Part shown: in pieces, positions 16,902 through 26,893 of the stretch
Layout: each line of letters starts with the position of its first letter
How positions within the stretch are numbered: position 1 is the stretch's first letter
Assembly: GCA_024331125.1 (NCBI GenBank)
Contig: JANDJI010000002.1
Location: forward strand, 248,001-312,000
Reading direction: 5' to 3'
Source: Nitrospira sp.
GTDB taxonomy: Bacteria > Nitrospirota > Nitrospiria > Nitrospirales > Nitrospiraceae
DNA: 64,000 nt
The notes under the pieces: model-generated
Databases searched by the model: none
The model's input: only the letters and a program-made list of their open reading frames with translations
Told to the model about the DNA's origin: nothing
Position numbers and translations under genes: made by a program

Positions 16902-17810
16902 ATGAATCTTGCTCCCATTGCTCTCTTCGTCTACAACCGTCCCGCTCATGCACGTCGGACGGTTGAGTCTTTGTTAAAGAATGCACTGGCAGCACAAAGT
17001 GAGCTAATCATTTATTCTGACGCTCCCAAACAGCTGAAGAACGAAGATGCGGTTCGTGAAGTTCGTGCCTACCTCAAAACGATTACGGGATTCCAGTCGA
17101 TCAGCATTGTTGAGCGTGATAGAAATTGGGGGCTGGCGAATTCCATCATCGACGGCGTCACGTCGGTGATCAATCAATACGGACGTATCATCGTGCTTGA
17201 AGACGATTTGGTGACGTCGCCGCATTTTCTGGCCTACATGAACGAGGCGATTCGGCATTATGAAAGCGATGAAAAGGTCTTTTCGATCGGCGCGTACAAT
17301 TTTCCTGAAAAGACCATGTCGATCCCAAGCGATCACCATTGGGATACCTACGCTGCAGTCCGGTGTTGCTCGTGGGGATGGGCAACGTGGATCGATCGCT
17401 GGAAGCTGGTTGATTGGAGCATGAGCTATTATGAGGCGTTCATGCGGGACCGAGACGCGCAGGAATCGTTCAATCGGGGAGGCCCTGATATGACTCGGCT
17501 ATTGAAGATGCAATATGAGGGGCGAATCGATTCCTGGGCGATCCGGTTCTGTTATGCCCACCACGCCAATAAAATGTACTGTATTTATCCCACGAAGACC
17601 TTGGTAGTGAATATAGGACTCGACCGTTCCGGGGTGCATTGCGGCGCCGATCCCAGGCGGGAACACGCTTCCTTCGATGAAGAGTGGATGCCGCGATCAT
17701 TTTCTCCGGGGGGGCATATCGACGAGAGAATTGCCCGCTGCTTTTACAATGCGTTTGTTCCGCCGAAACCCTCGCTCGTCTCGCGCGTTCTGCGTCGGTT
17801 AATGGGATAG
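16902..17810 (+). CDS. GNT-I-like glycosyltransferase, copy A
   Basis: 302-residue protein of the type often annotated as sugar transferase or GNT-I-like. It begins with APIALFVYNRPAHARRTVE; IVLEDDLVTS at 98-106 carries the acidic metal motif (EDD 100-102), followed by CSWGWATWIDRW. It is a clear paralogue of the gene at 22864-23778: the N-terminal 110 residues align without gaps over most of their length. Likely adds a sugar in the cytoplasm; donor unknown. Confidence 0.8.
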   Translation: MNLAPIALFVYNRPAHARRTVESLLKNALAAQSELIIYSDAPKQLKNEDAVREVRAYLKTITGFQSISIVERDRNWGLANSIIDGVTSVINQYGRIIVLEDDLVTSPHFLAYMNEAIRHYESDEKVFSIGAYNFPEKTMSIPSDHHWDTYAAVRCCSWGWATWIDRWKLVDWSMSYYEAFMRDRDAQESFNRGGPDMTRLLKMQYEGRIDSWAIRFCYAHHANKMYCIYPTKTLVVNIGLDRSGVHCGADPRREHASFDEEWMPRSFSPGGHIDERIARCFYNAFVPPKPSLVSRVLRRLMG

Positions 17811-17833
17811 CCGGGTAAAGAGAATCAGCGACA

Positions 17834-18643
17834 ATGATTATCAAACAGATGCTTCAAAAAGCCGTGGGAACGTTGCGCGGTCTGGCCCGAGGCCGAGGAG
17901 GGAGGGTATCGCCGCTGCTGCCGTATGTGGATTATACCAGACTCTTTCCTCACGGGGAGCTGTTGCGGCTCGGAACGGTGTATGGCGGGTGGATCATTCC
18001 AAAGGATCATGGCCTCACGGCCGACAGCCTCTGTTATTGCGCGGGCGCCGGAGAAGACATCAGTTTTGAATGTGCGTTGGTCGAGCGTTTCGGTTGTCGT
18101 GTGCGGGTTATCGACCCGACGCCGAGGGCCGTGCAGCACTTCCGGGATCTAGAACGGGCCATACGATCTGGGAAGCGGTTTCCCATGAACAACAGCCGGA
18201 GCGATTTCTACTCTATTACCGAGGCGCATCTGGACCGGTTGTCGTTTCTCCCGGTCGGGTTGGCCAATCAAGACGCTGAGTTGAAATTCTATTTGCCTCG
18301 GAACCCGGCCCACGTGTCCTGCTCCGTCGTCAATTTACAAAAGACCGACCGGTACTTCACCGCGCCATGCTTTCGTCTTTCCAGCATCATGCGCCAGCAG
18401 GGAGATCGCGTGATCGATCTGTTGAAGATCGATATCGAGGGCGCGGAGTACGGGGTCATCGAGGATCTGGCGGCGTCAGAGTCTTTGCCCAGGCTCTTAC
18501 TCGTCGAATTCGACGAGGCCCATACCCCTCTGGATGACAAGGCTCCTGAGCGAATCAACTCGCACATCGCGCTCTTGGCGCGAGCCGGCATGCGTTGTGT
18601 CGCCGTCGAAAACAGCAACGTGACCTTTGTGAAGGCGCTGTAG
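17834..18643 (+). CDS. FkbM-family methyltransferase
   Basis: 269 residues. CYCAGAGEDISFECAL at about 65-80 is the FkbM form of the SAM-binding motif; VIDPTPRAVQHF follows, and LLKIDIEGAEYGVIEDL near 197-213 is the conserved acidic segment. FkbM enzymes O-methylate sugars or polyketides. Placed between two glycosyltransferases, so a sugar O-methyl is likely. Confidence 0.85.
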   Translation: MIIKQMLQKAVGTLRGLARGRGGRVSPLLPYVDYTRLFPHGELLRLGTVYGGWIIPKDHGLTADSLCYCAGAGEDISFECALVERFGCRVRVIDPTPRAVQHFRDLERAIRSGKRFPMNNSRSDFYSITEAHLDRLSFLPVGLANQDAELKFYLPRNPAHVSCSVVNLQKTDRYFTAPCFRLSSIMRQQGDRVIDLLKIDIEGAEYGVIEDLAASESLPRLLLVEFDEAHTPLDDKAPERINSHIALLARAGMRCVAVENSNVTFVKAL

Positions 18644-18675
18644 GCTTCTCTCCGATCATTCCACGGGCCGCGTCC

Positions 18676-19980
18676 ATGCTTCATGACAATGGGATGGAGG
18701 TTGCACCGTCGACACATGCGCAAAGCGGGCGAACATCAACCCGCGCGTTCGATGTGTTGTTCGTCAATACCAACGAGAAAGATGGAGGGGCTGCTCGCGC
18801 CGCGCACCGCATATTCTCTGAGATTCGAAGGCGTGCCTTGGATGTGCACTATCTCACTTTGGTCAAGGAAAGCCATGATCCCGATGTCAGCGGACGGTTG
18901 CGGAGATCCGCTCTGGGTCGCGCGGTGCGCGCACTCGGTCGTCTGGACCGAATTCCGCTCTATTTCTATCGGCAACGCCAGCCCGCGACGTTTTCCCCGG
19001 CGTTTTGGCCGAACCCGTTGAGGATCCGTCTCGCGGGATTCAAAGCCAAGCTGGTTCATTTACATTGGGTGGGCGCCGGTCTGCTCCGGATCGAGGAACT
19101 GGCAGGAATCCAATGCCCGATCGTGTGGACCCTCCACGACGCGTGGGCCTTCACCGGTGGGTGCCACTATGCGCGTGACTGTCAGGGGTTTCAGCAGTTG
19201 TGCGGACGTTGCCCGCAACTAGGGAGCCGACAGGAGAACGATTATTCGCGGAAGTTGATGCGGAAGAAAACTTCGATCTTTCAGTGGCTCGACATTACCG
19301 TCGTGGCACCCAGCCGATGGTTGGCCGATATGGCACGGCGGAGCAGTTTGATGGCGGGGAGACGCATCGAGGTCATCCCTAACGGGCTCGATACGGAAGT
19401 GTTTGCGCCGATGCCCCGACAGGTCGCGCGTGAACGGCTCGGCATCCGGTCGCAAGGTCCCGTGCTCCTTTTTGGGGCGCAATCCGTCACGGACCCGAGG
19501 AAGGGATGGGACTTGCTGTGCGATGCGCTGGTGGGGTTTGGGCGGCCATGCACGTTGCTGGTGTTCGGGGAAGGGAACGTGTCGATCGAGCGGGCCCCCT
19601 ATATCGAGGTCCGTGATCTGGGGAGATTGACTGATGATTCGAGTTTGGCCATGGTGTATTCGGCGGCCGACCTCTTTGTGTGCCCATCCCGAGAAGACAA
19701 TTTGCCCAATACGGTGGCCGAAGCGATGGCCTGCGGCACGCCCTGTGCCGCGTTTGAGGTCAACGGATTGCCCGACATGATCGACCACCGGGCGAACGGG
19801 TGGTTGGCAAAGCCCTTCGATTCTGCTGACTTGGCCAAAGGAATCCGGTGGCTCGCGGACCATCCACAGCCGGATCGATTGAGGGACGCAGCAAGGGAAA
19901 AGGCGCTGGCAGAATACAGCCTGAGGGTGATGGGTGACCGCTACCTAGCGCTGTATTCGGGAGTGGGGAAGTCCAGGTGA
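18676..19980 (+). CDS. Family 4 glycosyltransferase, copy A
   Basis: About 434 residues, GT-B fold, resembling WcaC-like enzymes. Key segments: GGAARAAHRI near the N-terminus, LHLHWVGAGLL, VWTLHDAWAFTGGCHYARDC, VIPNGLD, and the C-terminal donor site FVCPSREDNLPNTVAEAMACGTP. Close paralogue of the gene at 23821-25101. The start is uncertain (ATG 18676 or 18694; the open frame reaches 18595 inside the preceding gene). Confidence 0.85.
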   Translation: MLHDNGMEVAPSTHAQSGRTSTRAFDVLFVNTNEKDGGAARAAHRIFSEIRRRALDVHYLTLVKESHDPDVSGRLRRSALGRAVRALGRLDRIPLYFYRQRQPATFSPAFWPNPLRIRLAGFKAKLVHLHWVGAGLLRIEELAGIQCPIVWTLHDAWAFTGGCHYARDCQGFQQLCGRCPQLGSRQENDYSRKLMRKKTSIFQWLDITVVAPSRWLADMARRSSLMAGRRIEVIPNGLDTEVFAPMPRQVARERLGIRSQGPVLLFGAQSVTDPRKGWDLLCDALVGFGRPCTLLVFGEGNVSIERAPYIEVRDLGRLTDDSSLAMVYSAADLFVCPSREDNLPNTVAEAMACGTPCAAFEVNGLPDMIDHRANGWLAKPFDSADLAKGIRWLADHPQPDRLRDAAREKALAEYSLRVMGDRYLALYSGVGKSR

Positions 19981-20089
19981 GCGCTGCATGGTACGGTAAC
20001 CCGGTGTTCCGGTGAGAGTAAGAAGGCGTCGGTCCCGTCCAGAAGCCTGGACGACAGTTGCGGCAGGTGACAGCTCTAGCATGGACGTT

Positions 20090-20103
20090 GGCCCTGTAGG
20101 GCC
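20090..20103 (+). other. Small palindrome in the 19981-20163 gap
   Basis: GGCCCTGTAGGGCC is a perfect inverted repeat with a 4-base loop in the 183-base gap between the two glycosyltransferase genes. No T-run follows, so a terminator is not supported. Nothing else was recognised in the gap. Confidence 0.35.
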
Positions 20104-20163
20104 TGACGGGCAAGGCGTGTATATCCATTCCACAAGGTGACATATTCCTTACGACCATTCGTT

Positions 20164-20985
20164 ATGCAAACAGCTAAGTCGAGTTGGCCGCGTATCTCCG
20201 TCGTGACGCCAAGCTTCAATCAGGCCGAGTTCTTGGAGCGAACGTTGCGTTCCGTGCTCGACCAGGAATATCCCAACCTCGAATATATCGTCATCGATGG
20301 CGGGTCAACGGACGGCAGCGTGGATATCATCCGCCACTACGCGGATCGTTTGGCCTATTGGGTCAGCGAAGCTGATGCGGGGCAGACTGCCGCGATCAAC
20401 AAGGGCCTGCGACGGGCCACCGGGGAATGGGTCGCCTGGCAGAATTCCGATGACATCTATTATCAGGGCGTATTTCATGATCTCGCCGATGCCGCATCAC
20501 GGAATCCGAAAGCGGAGCTGATCATCGGCGACATGATGTTGATCGACGAGCATGATCATCCGTTGCGCGACATCCGTTATGTGAGGCCCTGTTATAGAGG
20601 GCTCCTGGCGGAAGGAATGGTGCTGACCAACCAAGCAGCATTTTGGCGACGCAGCCTTCATGAGAAGGTCGGTTTGCTGAACGAAGAGTATCACTATGCT
20701 TTTGATTACGAGTGGTTTCTTCGGCTGGTTCAGCATGCCCAGGTAGCACACGTGGCTCGTATATGGGGCGGGTACCGGCTTCACGACAAGACCAAGACCA
20801 GCCTGTTGGGACAGCGTTTCGATGAAGAGCGACGGCGGATTCTGGCTGGGCGGACGGTGTCCTCATGGGAAAAGCCACTCTACAAATTGCGCCGTCTTGG
20901 TCTCATGTTGAGCAACGGCCAGATCGCCTATGTCGCGAGAGGATTGCTGCGCCATGTGCGCGGAAAAGGCGGAGAGCCCTACTGA
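20164..20985 (+). CDS. Family 2 glycosyltransferase
   Basis: 273 residues from ATG 20164 (GTG 20137 is a weaker alternative). RISVVTPSFNQAEFLERTLRS is the donor-binding start, IDGGSTDGS and WQNSDDIY carry the acidic metal motifs. WcaA/WbbD-like GT-A enzyme. It shares general layout with the gene at 25112 but is not a close copy. Its stop overlaps the amidotransferase start (TGATG). Confidence 0.87.
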   Translation: MQTAKSSWPRISVVTPSFNQAEFLERTLRSVLDQEYPNLEYIVIDGGSTDGSVDIIRHYADRLAYWVSEADAGQTAAINKGLRRATGEWVAWQNSDDIYYQGVFHDLADAASRNPKAELIIGDMMLIDEHDHPLRDIRYVRPCYRGLLAEGMVLTNQAAFWRRSLHEKVGLLNEEYHYAFDYEWFLRLVQHAQVAHVARIWGGYRLHDKTKTSLLGQRFDEERRRILAGRTVSSWEKPLYKLRRLGLMLSNGQIAYVARGLLRHVRGKGGEPY

Positions 20986-22856
20986 TGTGCGGCATACTGG
21001 GATGGTGCGGGCGGCATAGGCCTGGGGATGGGCAACGATTCGGCGCGGCCCTGGATCTGCTGGCGCATCGGGGACCCGATGACAGGGGGGTATTCGAAGA
21101 GCAGGGCGTTCTTCTAGGGCACCGTCGCCTTTCCATTATTGACCTCAGTCGCGGGGGGCATCAGCCCATGAAGGATGAGGCGTCCGGCGCCGTGATCGTG
21201 TTCAATGGAGAGATTTATAACTATCGCGAGCTGCGAGGCCAGCTCGAGAGTCTCGGGCTCGTGTTTCGAACGCAGTCCGATACGGAAGTGCTTCTGCAGG
21301 CGTACCTCAAGTGGGGCTCCTCCGTTTTGAAAAAACTGAACGGGATGTGGAGCTTTGCGATCTGGCAACCCCGTCATCGCAAGTTGTTCGTGGCCCGTGA
21401 CCGGTTCGGTGTGAAGCCCTTCTATTTCACGCTACGCCATGACCGGTTTGCGTTTGCCTCCGAACCGAAGTCTTTGCGGGCTCTGTTCCCGGAGCTTCAA
21501 CGGCCTGATGAGGTCGCCCTCTACAGATTTTTGTCCGATGGGTTCCTGTACACGGAAGGGAATTCCTTCTATCACGGTATCCATACACTGGCCCCGGCCC
21601 ACTACGGGGAATATACGGATCAGAACGGCCAGTTCAAGGTTACGCGCTATTGGGACTATCCCGAGACCGGTACCGCATCCAACCGCAGTTCACAGGATGC
21701 GATGAAAGAGTTTGCGGGCCTCTTCGAGGATGCCGTCATGTTGAGGATGCGCAGCGACGTTCCGGTCGGCGTGACGTTATCTGGCGGGCTTGATTCGACG
21801 GCCGTACTTGCCGCCGCCATGCGCCATACGCCCCGCAAGATGGTGTGTTTCACATCGGTGTACGGCGGAACGCAGAGAGGCGAGGCGGAGTGGGCAGGTC
21901 TTGCAGCGGCTCCCTATGGGATAGTCCCGGTTGAAGTGGAAGCGCCGAAGGGGGCGTGGCTGGACACATTGCGGCAAATTGCCTGGCACATGGATGGGCC
22001 CGGATATTCTCCGGCGGTTTATCCCCTCTGGTATGTGATGCGTGAGGCGCGCCAGCGAGGGGTTTTGGTGTTGATGGAAGGGCAGGGGGCTGATGAAGCG
22101 CTCGGGGGGTACCCCCAATATGCGGTCATCGCGTTCCTGGGTATGGTGAAACAGTTGACTGCGGCCGAAGGATGGGGGAGCGTCGTCCGCGCGTGGAGGA
22201 GGCTCTGCGCGACATTTACCCCCCGTTGGGTCGTGCTGTGGGTATTGCGAGAGCTATTCCCCTGGCTGGTCGCGTTCAATCGACGTCGTGCGGGCGCATA
22301 TATGGTTCTTGCTGACGACTTCCGGCATGCCGTTGAAAAACGGCTTGCGGAATCGGGGAGCGGGCATGATGAACCGCGTGGTCCGACGGCTGATCCTGTG
22401 ACCAGACGGTTGTTGCGGGATCATTCTCGAAACATCCTTCCGGGTTTGCTGCACTACGGTGATGCCATCAGCATGGCGCACGGAGTGGAGTCTCGGTTGC
22501 CCTTCATGGATGTAAGGCTCGTTGAATGGATGTTCTCCCGTCATGACGCGGTCAAAGTTCTTGAAGGGGAGACCAAGTGGATCTTGCGGGAGTATCTGCG
22601 GTCGGCTGGCCAGAACAGTATCGCAGACCGCAAGGATAAACAGGGATATCCGACACCGATCGAATACTGGCTGGGGGAGGACGACGGCGCCGTGGTGCGG
22701 GAGATATTGCTTGGGCCCAACGGCAAGGTGACGCGGTTCTGTGATGCCCGCCGCATTGAGACATTGCTGAAGCATCATTTGGCCGGTCGTTCCGGCGTCG
22801 GAAACCATTTGTATCGTTTGATCAGCACCGAATTGTGGCTCCAGCAATGCGTCTGA
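20985..22856 (+). CDS. asnB: Asparagine synthase (glutamine-hydrolysing) family amidotransferase
   Basis: 623 residues. The start MCGILGWCG places the nucleophile Cys at position 2, so the N-terminal class II glutamine amidotransferase domain (about 1-215) is intact; the synthetase domain has the ATP-binding SGGLDS near 264-269 and a C-terminal LPFMDVRLVEWM segment. In polysaccharide loci such proteins often amidate a sugar acid (or other carboxylate) instead of making free asparagine. Location between glycosyltransferases favours a glycan role, but this is inference. Confidence 0.88.
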   Translation: MCGILGWCGRHRPGDGQRFGAALDLLAHRGPDDRGVFEEQGVLLGHRRLSIIDLSRGGHQPMKDEASGAVIVFNGEIYNYRELRGQLESLGLVFRTQSDTEVLLQAYLKWGSSVLKKLNGMWSFAIWQPRHRKLFVARDRFGVKPFYFTLRHDRFAFASEPKSLRALFPELQRPDEVALYRFLSDGFLYTEGNSFYHGIHTLAPAHYGEYTDQNGQFKVTRYWDYPETGTASNRSSQDAMKEFAGLFEDAVMLRMRSDVPVGVTLSGGLDSTAVLAAAMRHTPRKMVCFTSVYGGTQRGEAEWAGLAAAPYGIVPVEVEAPKGAWLDTLRQIAWHMDGPGYSPAVYPLWYVMREARQRGVLVLMEGQGADEALGGYPQYAVIAFLGMVKQLTAAEGWGSVVRAWRRLCATFTPRWVVLWVLRELFPWLVAFNRRRAGAYMVLADDFRHAVEKRLAESGSGHDEPRGPTADPVTRRLLRDHSRNILPGLLHYGDAISMAHGVESRLPFMDVRLVEWMFSRHDAVKVLEGETKWILREYLRSAGQNSIADRKDKQGYPTPIEYWLGEDDGAVVREILLGPNGKVTRFCDARRIETLLKHHLAGRSGVGNHLYRLISTELWLQQCV

Positions 22857-22863
22857 ACCGGTC

Positions 22864-23778
22864 GTGAACGCTCCCGTCGCCTTATTCGTCTACAACCGTC
22901 CCGACCACACCAGGCAGACCGTCGAGGCCTTGGCGGCCAATACGCTTGCCGGTGAGACACCGCTGTACGTCTTCTCGGATGCTCCCCGAAATGAGGCGGC
23001 ACGGCGGTCGGTTGACGAAGTCCGCTCGTACATCAGATCGATCACCGGTTTTAAGTCTCTCACGCTGATCGAGCGAAAAACCAACCTCGGTTTGGCCGGA
23101 TCCATCATCGACGGCGTGACCGGTCTTTGTGAGAAATACGGCCGCGTGATCGTGCTGGAGGACGATCTGGTTACGTCATCAAGGTTTCTGTCCTATATGA
23201 ATGACGCGCTGACTTTCTATGAACACGAGACTCTTGTCATGCAGATAGCAGGACATATCGTCCCCGTTCCTGAATTTTCAGAGAGAAGGGAAGCGCTATT
23301 CCTGCCGTTTATCACATCCTGGGGTTGGGGAACGTGGGCAAGGGCCTGGAAGCATTTCGATCCAACCGCCCAAGGCTGGGAAGCAATTCGTGATGATCGT
23401 GCATTGCGGAGACGGTTCAACCTGGACGGCTACTTTGACTATGCCACGATGTTGCAAATGCAGTTGGACGGGAAAATCGATTCCTGGGCGATTCGATGGT
23501 ATCTGAGCGTGTTCATGAAGGGGGGGCTGGCGCTCTTTCCGCCACGCTCCTTTGTGCGCAACATCGGGTTTGCCGGCGGTACGCATGGATCACGCGTGTT
23601 GCGATGGACCTTGTCGCGACAGCCGATTTCGGATGAGCCGGTGTCGTTTCCCCGCGTGACGCAGGTCGTGGACGGCGACTATGCTCTGCTGAAGAAGGCT
23701 CTTTTCAGGCAGACGGGCGGTCAGTTGGGCGCGGTGTTTCGATGGGCGCGAAGGCTCCTAGGGTCCGGCATGCGGTGA
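22864..23778 (+). CDS. GNT-I-like glycosyltransferase, copy B
   Basis: 304 residues, GTG start 7 bases after asnB. Paralogue of 16902-17810: shared are LFVYNRP, the SDAP segment, ITGF-x-S, GLA-x-SIIDGVT, VIVLEDDLVTS (EDD 99-101) and the central GKIDSWAIR block. The two differ in their C-terminal quarter, consistent with different acceptors. Confidence 0.8.
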   Translation: MNAPVALFVYNRPDHTRQTVEALAANTLAGETPLYVFSDAPRNEAARRSVDEVRSYIRSITGFKSLTLIERKTNLGLAGSIIDGVTGLCEKYGRVIVLEDDLVTSSRFLSYMNDALTFYEHETLVMQIAGHIVPVPEFSERREALFLPFITSWGWGTWARAWKHFDPTAQGWEAIRDDRALRRRFNLDGYFDYATMLQMQLDGKIDSWAIRWYLSVFMKGGLALFPPRSFVRNIGFAGGTHGSRVLRWTLSRQPISDEPVSFPRVTQVVDGDYALLKKALFRQTGGQLGAVFRWARRLLGSGMR

Positions 23779-23820
23779 GTCCCTGTCGACAAAGCGGGAA
23801 AAGACAGTCGCCGGCGAACA

Positions 23821-25101
23821 ATGAGACCTGTGCTGCTCAATACGTATGATATTCGGGGCGGCGCGGCGCGCGCGGCGTATCGGCTGCACCGAGGCCTCCG
23901 TGAGGCGGGCGTCGATTCCCGGATGCTTGTGCAGTCCAAGATCGGCGACGATCCCTATGTCGAAGGCCCGCGCAGTCGTTTCGAAACCTTGATGGGGATC
24001 GTCAGGCCGCAGTTCGATATCCTGCCGACGTATCTGTATCCTCGGCGGGGGAAGGGTGTCTATTACCCGGGGCTCCTTCCCGGAAACTATGTGAATCGTG
24101 TGCGGGGACTGAATCCTGATATCGTCCATTTGCATTGGGTTGCAGGAGGGTTCTTGAACCCTCAAGCGCTCACAGGATTCGGAGTGCCGGTCATGTGGAC
24201 GTTGCACGATATGTGGGCCTTTACCGGGGGGTGCCACTATGACGACGGCTGCGGTCGGTATACCGAAGCCTGCGGATGCTGCCCGGCGCTCGGATCGCTC
24301 CGGGACGCCGACCTGTCACGGTGGGTTTGGCGACAGAAGCGGCGAAAATGGGACAAGGTTCCGTTGACGGTCGTGACTCCAAGCCGATGGCTGGCTGAGT
24401 GTGCAAGAAAGAGCTCGCTGTTTTCCAATAAGCGCATCGAAGTGATCCCGAACGGGCTCGATATCAAGATATTCAGGCCGCTTGATAAATCCAGCGCGAG
24501 AAATCTTCTCAGCCTGCCGGCTGACGGACGCCTCATCTTATTCGGGGCCCTCAATGCCGACTCTGACCATCGTAAAGGGTTTCATATCTTGATCGAGGCC
24601 ATGAAGATCTTTCGCGAAGTTCACAAACAGAACAGTGGCTATCATGTCGTTGTTCTCGGGGCGTCGAGACCGATCTCTCCACCCAATGTGGGGGTCCCTG
24701 TTCATTATATGGGAGTGTTGAACGACGACGTGACCTTGGCCCTATTGTACTCATCTGTCGACGTGGTGGTGATCCCATCGATTCAGGAGAACTTATCCAA
24801 CGCCGTCATGGAAGCTCTTGCGTGCGGCACTCCCTGTGTCGCTTTCAACGTGGGGGGCATGCCGGATCTCATTGAACACCAAGAAAACGGTTACCTGGCT
24901 TGTCCGTTTGAGCCGCTTGATTTGGCTCGCGGCATGCAGTGGGTGTTGGAAACGAGAGAGCGACGGTGTTCACTGTCGAAGCGGGCGCGTGAAAAGGTCG
25001 AGGCGAACTTTGATCTCCGGCTTGTCGCCCAGCGGTACCTCACCCTGTATTCGAGTGCGCTCAATGAAGCCGGATGGAAAAGCGGGTTCCTCACGGGATA
25101 A
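23821..25101 (+). CDS. Family 4 glycosyltransferase, copy B
   Basis: 426 residues, GT-B. Paralogue of 18676-19980: both keep GGAARAAYRL, VHLHWVAGG, WTLHDMWAFTGGCHYDDGC, TVVTPSRWLAE and VIPNGLD. Donor-site segment VIPSIQENLSNAVMEALACGTP near 320-341. Start MRPVLLNTYDIRGG is the natural one for the family. Confidence 0.87.
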   Translation: MRPVLLNTYDIRGGAARAAYRLHRGLREAGVDSRMLVQSKIGDDPYVEGPRSRFETLMGIVRPQFDILPTYLYPRRGKGVYYPGLLPGNYVNRVRGLNPDIVHLHWVAGGFLNPQALTGFGVPVMWTLHDMWAFTGGCHYDDGCGRYTEACGCCPALGSLRDADLSRWVWRQKRRKWDKVPLTVVTPSRWLAECARKSSLFSNKRIEVIPNGLDIKIFRPLDKSSARNLLSLPADGRLILFGALNADSDHRKGFHILIEAMKIFREVHKQNSGYHVVVLGASRPISPPNVGVPVHYMGVLNDDVTLALLYSSVDVVVIPSIQENLSNAVMEALACGTPCVAFNVGGMPDLIEHQENGYLACPFEPLDLARGMQWVLETRERRCSLSKRAREKVEANFDLRLVAQRYLTLYSSALNEAGWKSGFLTG

Positions 25102-25111
25102 TCTTCGTGCC

Positions 25112-25861
25112 ATGAAAGTCTCCGTCATCACCGCTTGTTTCAATGCCGCTCGGACGCTCGGCGACACGCTGGATTCGGTGGCCGGCCAGCGGCATGGTGA
25201 CATTGAACATATCGTGGTCGATGGGGCGTCGACCGACGACACGCGAACGGTTCTTGAGCGGCGCGGTGGCCACGTGGCCCGGGTCATCTCAGAGCCGGAC
25301 CGCGGCGTCTACGACGCCATGAACAAGGGCTTGGCGCTTGCCTCGGGCGATGTCATCGGATTTCTCAATGCCGACGACGTCTATGCGCACGGGGACGTTC
25401 TGTCCCTTGTCGCGACGACGATGGAACGAGAAGGGTTGGATGCTCTCTGCGGGGACGTCGAATTTTTCAGGTCGGAAGATCCGGCCCGGACGGTTCGCCG
25501 GTATCGTTCTTCTCGTTTCAACCCGGACCGCATTGCGTTCGGCTGGATGCCGGCGCATCCGGCTCTTTTTCTCAGACGTCACGTGTATGAGAAGTTTGGC
25601 CTGTTCCGGACGGACTATCGCATCGCCGGAGATTTCGAGTATTGCGCGCGCATTTTCAGGGACAAGACGCTGACCTACCGGAGTCTTCCCGAGACGCTGG
25701 TGCGCATGCGTGTCGGCGGTATTAGCACCGGCGGGTGGCGCAATACGATCGTGCTCAATCAAGAAGTGTTGCGCGCCTGTCGTGAGAACGGCATCGAGAC
25801 GAGCTGGGTGAAGATTTTTTCCAAATATCCGGCCAAGGTCATGGAGTTTTTTGTCAAGTGA
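25112..25861 (+). CDS. Family 2 glycosyltransferase
   Basis: 249 residues. MKVSVITACFNAARTLGDTLDSV and VVDGASTDDT open the GT-A domain; LNADDVY near 85-91 has the metal-binding acids; FLRRHVYEKFGLFRTDYRIAGDFEYCARI is typical of WcaA/WfgS-type enzymes. The open frame extends upstream over the previous gene, but homology begins at ATG 25112. Confidence 0.88.
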   Translation: MKVSVITACFNAARTLGDTLDSVAGQRHGDIEHIVVDGASTDDTRTVLERRGGHVARVISEPDRGVYDAMNKGLALASGDVIGFLNADDVYAHGDVLSLVATTMEREGLDALCGDVEFFRSEDPARTVRRYRSSRFNPDRIAFGWMPAHPALFLRRHVYEKFGLFRTDYRIAGDFEYCARIFRDKTLTYRSLPETLVRMRVGGISTGGWRNTIVLNQEVLRACRENGIETSWVKIFSKYPAKVMEFFVK

Positions 25862-25882
25862 CCGGCCGATGATCCGGCTCTT

Positions 25883-26893
25883 ATGGCCGACCTCATTCTT
25901 GTCACCGGCGCATCAGGGTTCATCGGGTCGGCCTTGTGTCGACGGCTGGAGGGGGAAGGTCTTGGAGTGCAGGCGGCCGTCCGCGACCGGTCCAAGATTC
26001 CAGTGCTGAGTAGTTCTGAAGGTTCGACAGTTGAGTGGGTCGTCTTGCATGATCAATCATCGGATGAAGAGACACGACAGGCGCTCAAGGGCGTGCAGAC
26101 GGTCTTTCATCTGGCGGCGAGGGTCCATGTGATGAAGGACCATGCCGCCGACCCGCTCGGCGAGTTTCGTCGAGTGAATCGGGAGTGGACCGAGCGACTT
26201 GCCAGGCTCGCGGCGGAACAAGGAATGCGCAGGTTTGTGTATCTGAGTTCGATCAAAGTCAACGGAGAGGAAAGCGAAACGCCGTTGACGGAGCAGGATG
26301 TTCCGCGGCCACAGGATCCCTACGGCATATCCAAGTGGGAAGCTGAACAGGCGCTGGCTGCCGTCTCATCGGAGACGGGGTTGGAGACGGTCGTCATCCG
26401 TTCGCCGCTCGTGTATGGACCAGGGGTCGGTGGAAATTTCCTTTCGCTCCTGAAACTGATTCAATCAGGGCTTCCCTTGCCGCTTGGGTCGGTACGCAAT
26501 CGGCGAAGCCTCATTTACCGTGAGAACCTGGTGGATGGTTTGATGGCCTGTGTGCGGGAGCCGCGAGCGGTCGGGCAAACCTATCTTGTAAGTGACGGCG
26601 AGGACCTCTCCACGCCGGACTTGATTCGGCGGATCGCTTGTGTGATGGGGCGGTCAGTCCAACTCTGGCCGGTTCCGATGACGTTGCTCCGGGTGGGAGG
26701 GGTCCTTGTCGGTCAACGAGGTGCTGTTGCGAGGCTCACTGGCAGTTTGCAAATCGACAGCTCCAAGATTAGACGAGAGTTGGGATGGTCGCCGCCCCGG
26801 TCGGTCGATCAGGGGATCAAGGAGACGGTGGCGTGGTTTCTGAAGCTAGGGTCTCAGCGTGAAACCGGTGCAGTGGCGGGGACGGACCAGTGA
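25883..26893 (+). CDS. NAD-dependent sugar epimerase/reductase (WbpV-like)
   Basis: 336-residue extended SDR. GASGFIG at 9-15, serines 122-123 and Y147/K151 are in place. The pattern (LAARVHVMKDHAADPLGEFRRVN, then RRSLIY) is that of the WbpV/WbfY group, which reduces or epimerises the UDP-HexNAc used by a WbpL-like initiating transferase. That partner lies at 28390 but is separated by toxin-antitoxin genes. The last residues after VAWFLKLG are not conserved in the family and lie on DNA that also encodes the vapC tail on the other strand, so the C-terminus was probably remade by the insertion. Confidence 0.85.
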   Translation: MADLILVTGASGFIGSALCRRLEGEGLGVQAAVRDRSKIPVLSSSEGSTVEWVVLHDQSSDEETRQALKGVQTVFHLAARVHVMKDHAADPLGEFRRVNREWTERLARLAAEQGMRRFVYLSSIKVNGEESETPLTEQDVPRPQDPYGISKWEAEQALAAVSSETGLETVVIRSPLVYGPGVGGNFLSLLKLIQSGLPLPLGSVRNRRSLIYRENLVDGLMACVREPRAVGQTYLVSDGEDLSTPDLIRRIACVMGRSVQLWPVPMTLLRVGGVLVGQRGAVARLTGSLQIDSSKIRRELGWSPPRSVDQGIKETVAWFLKLGSQRETGAVAGTDQ

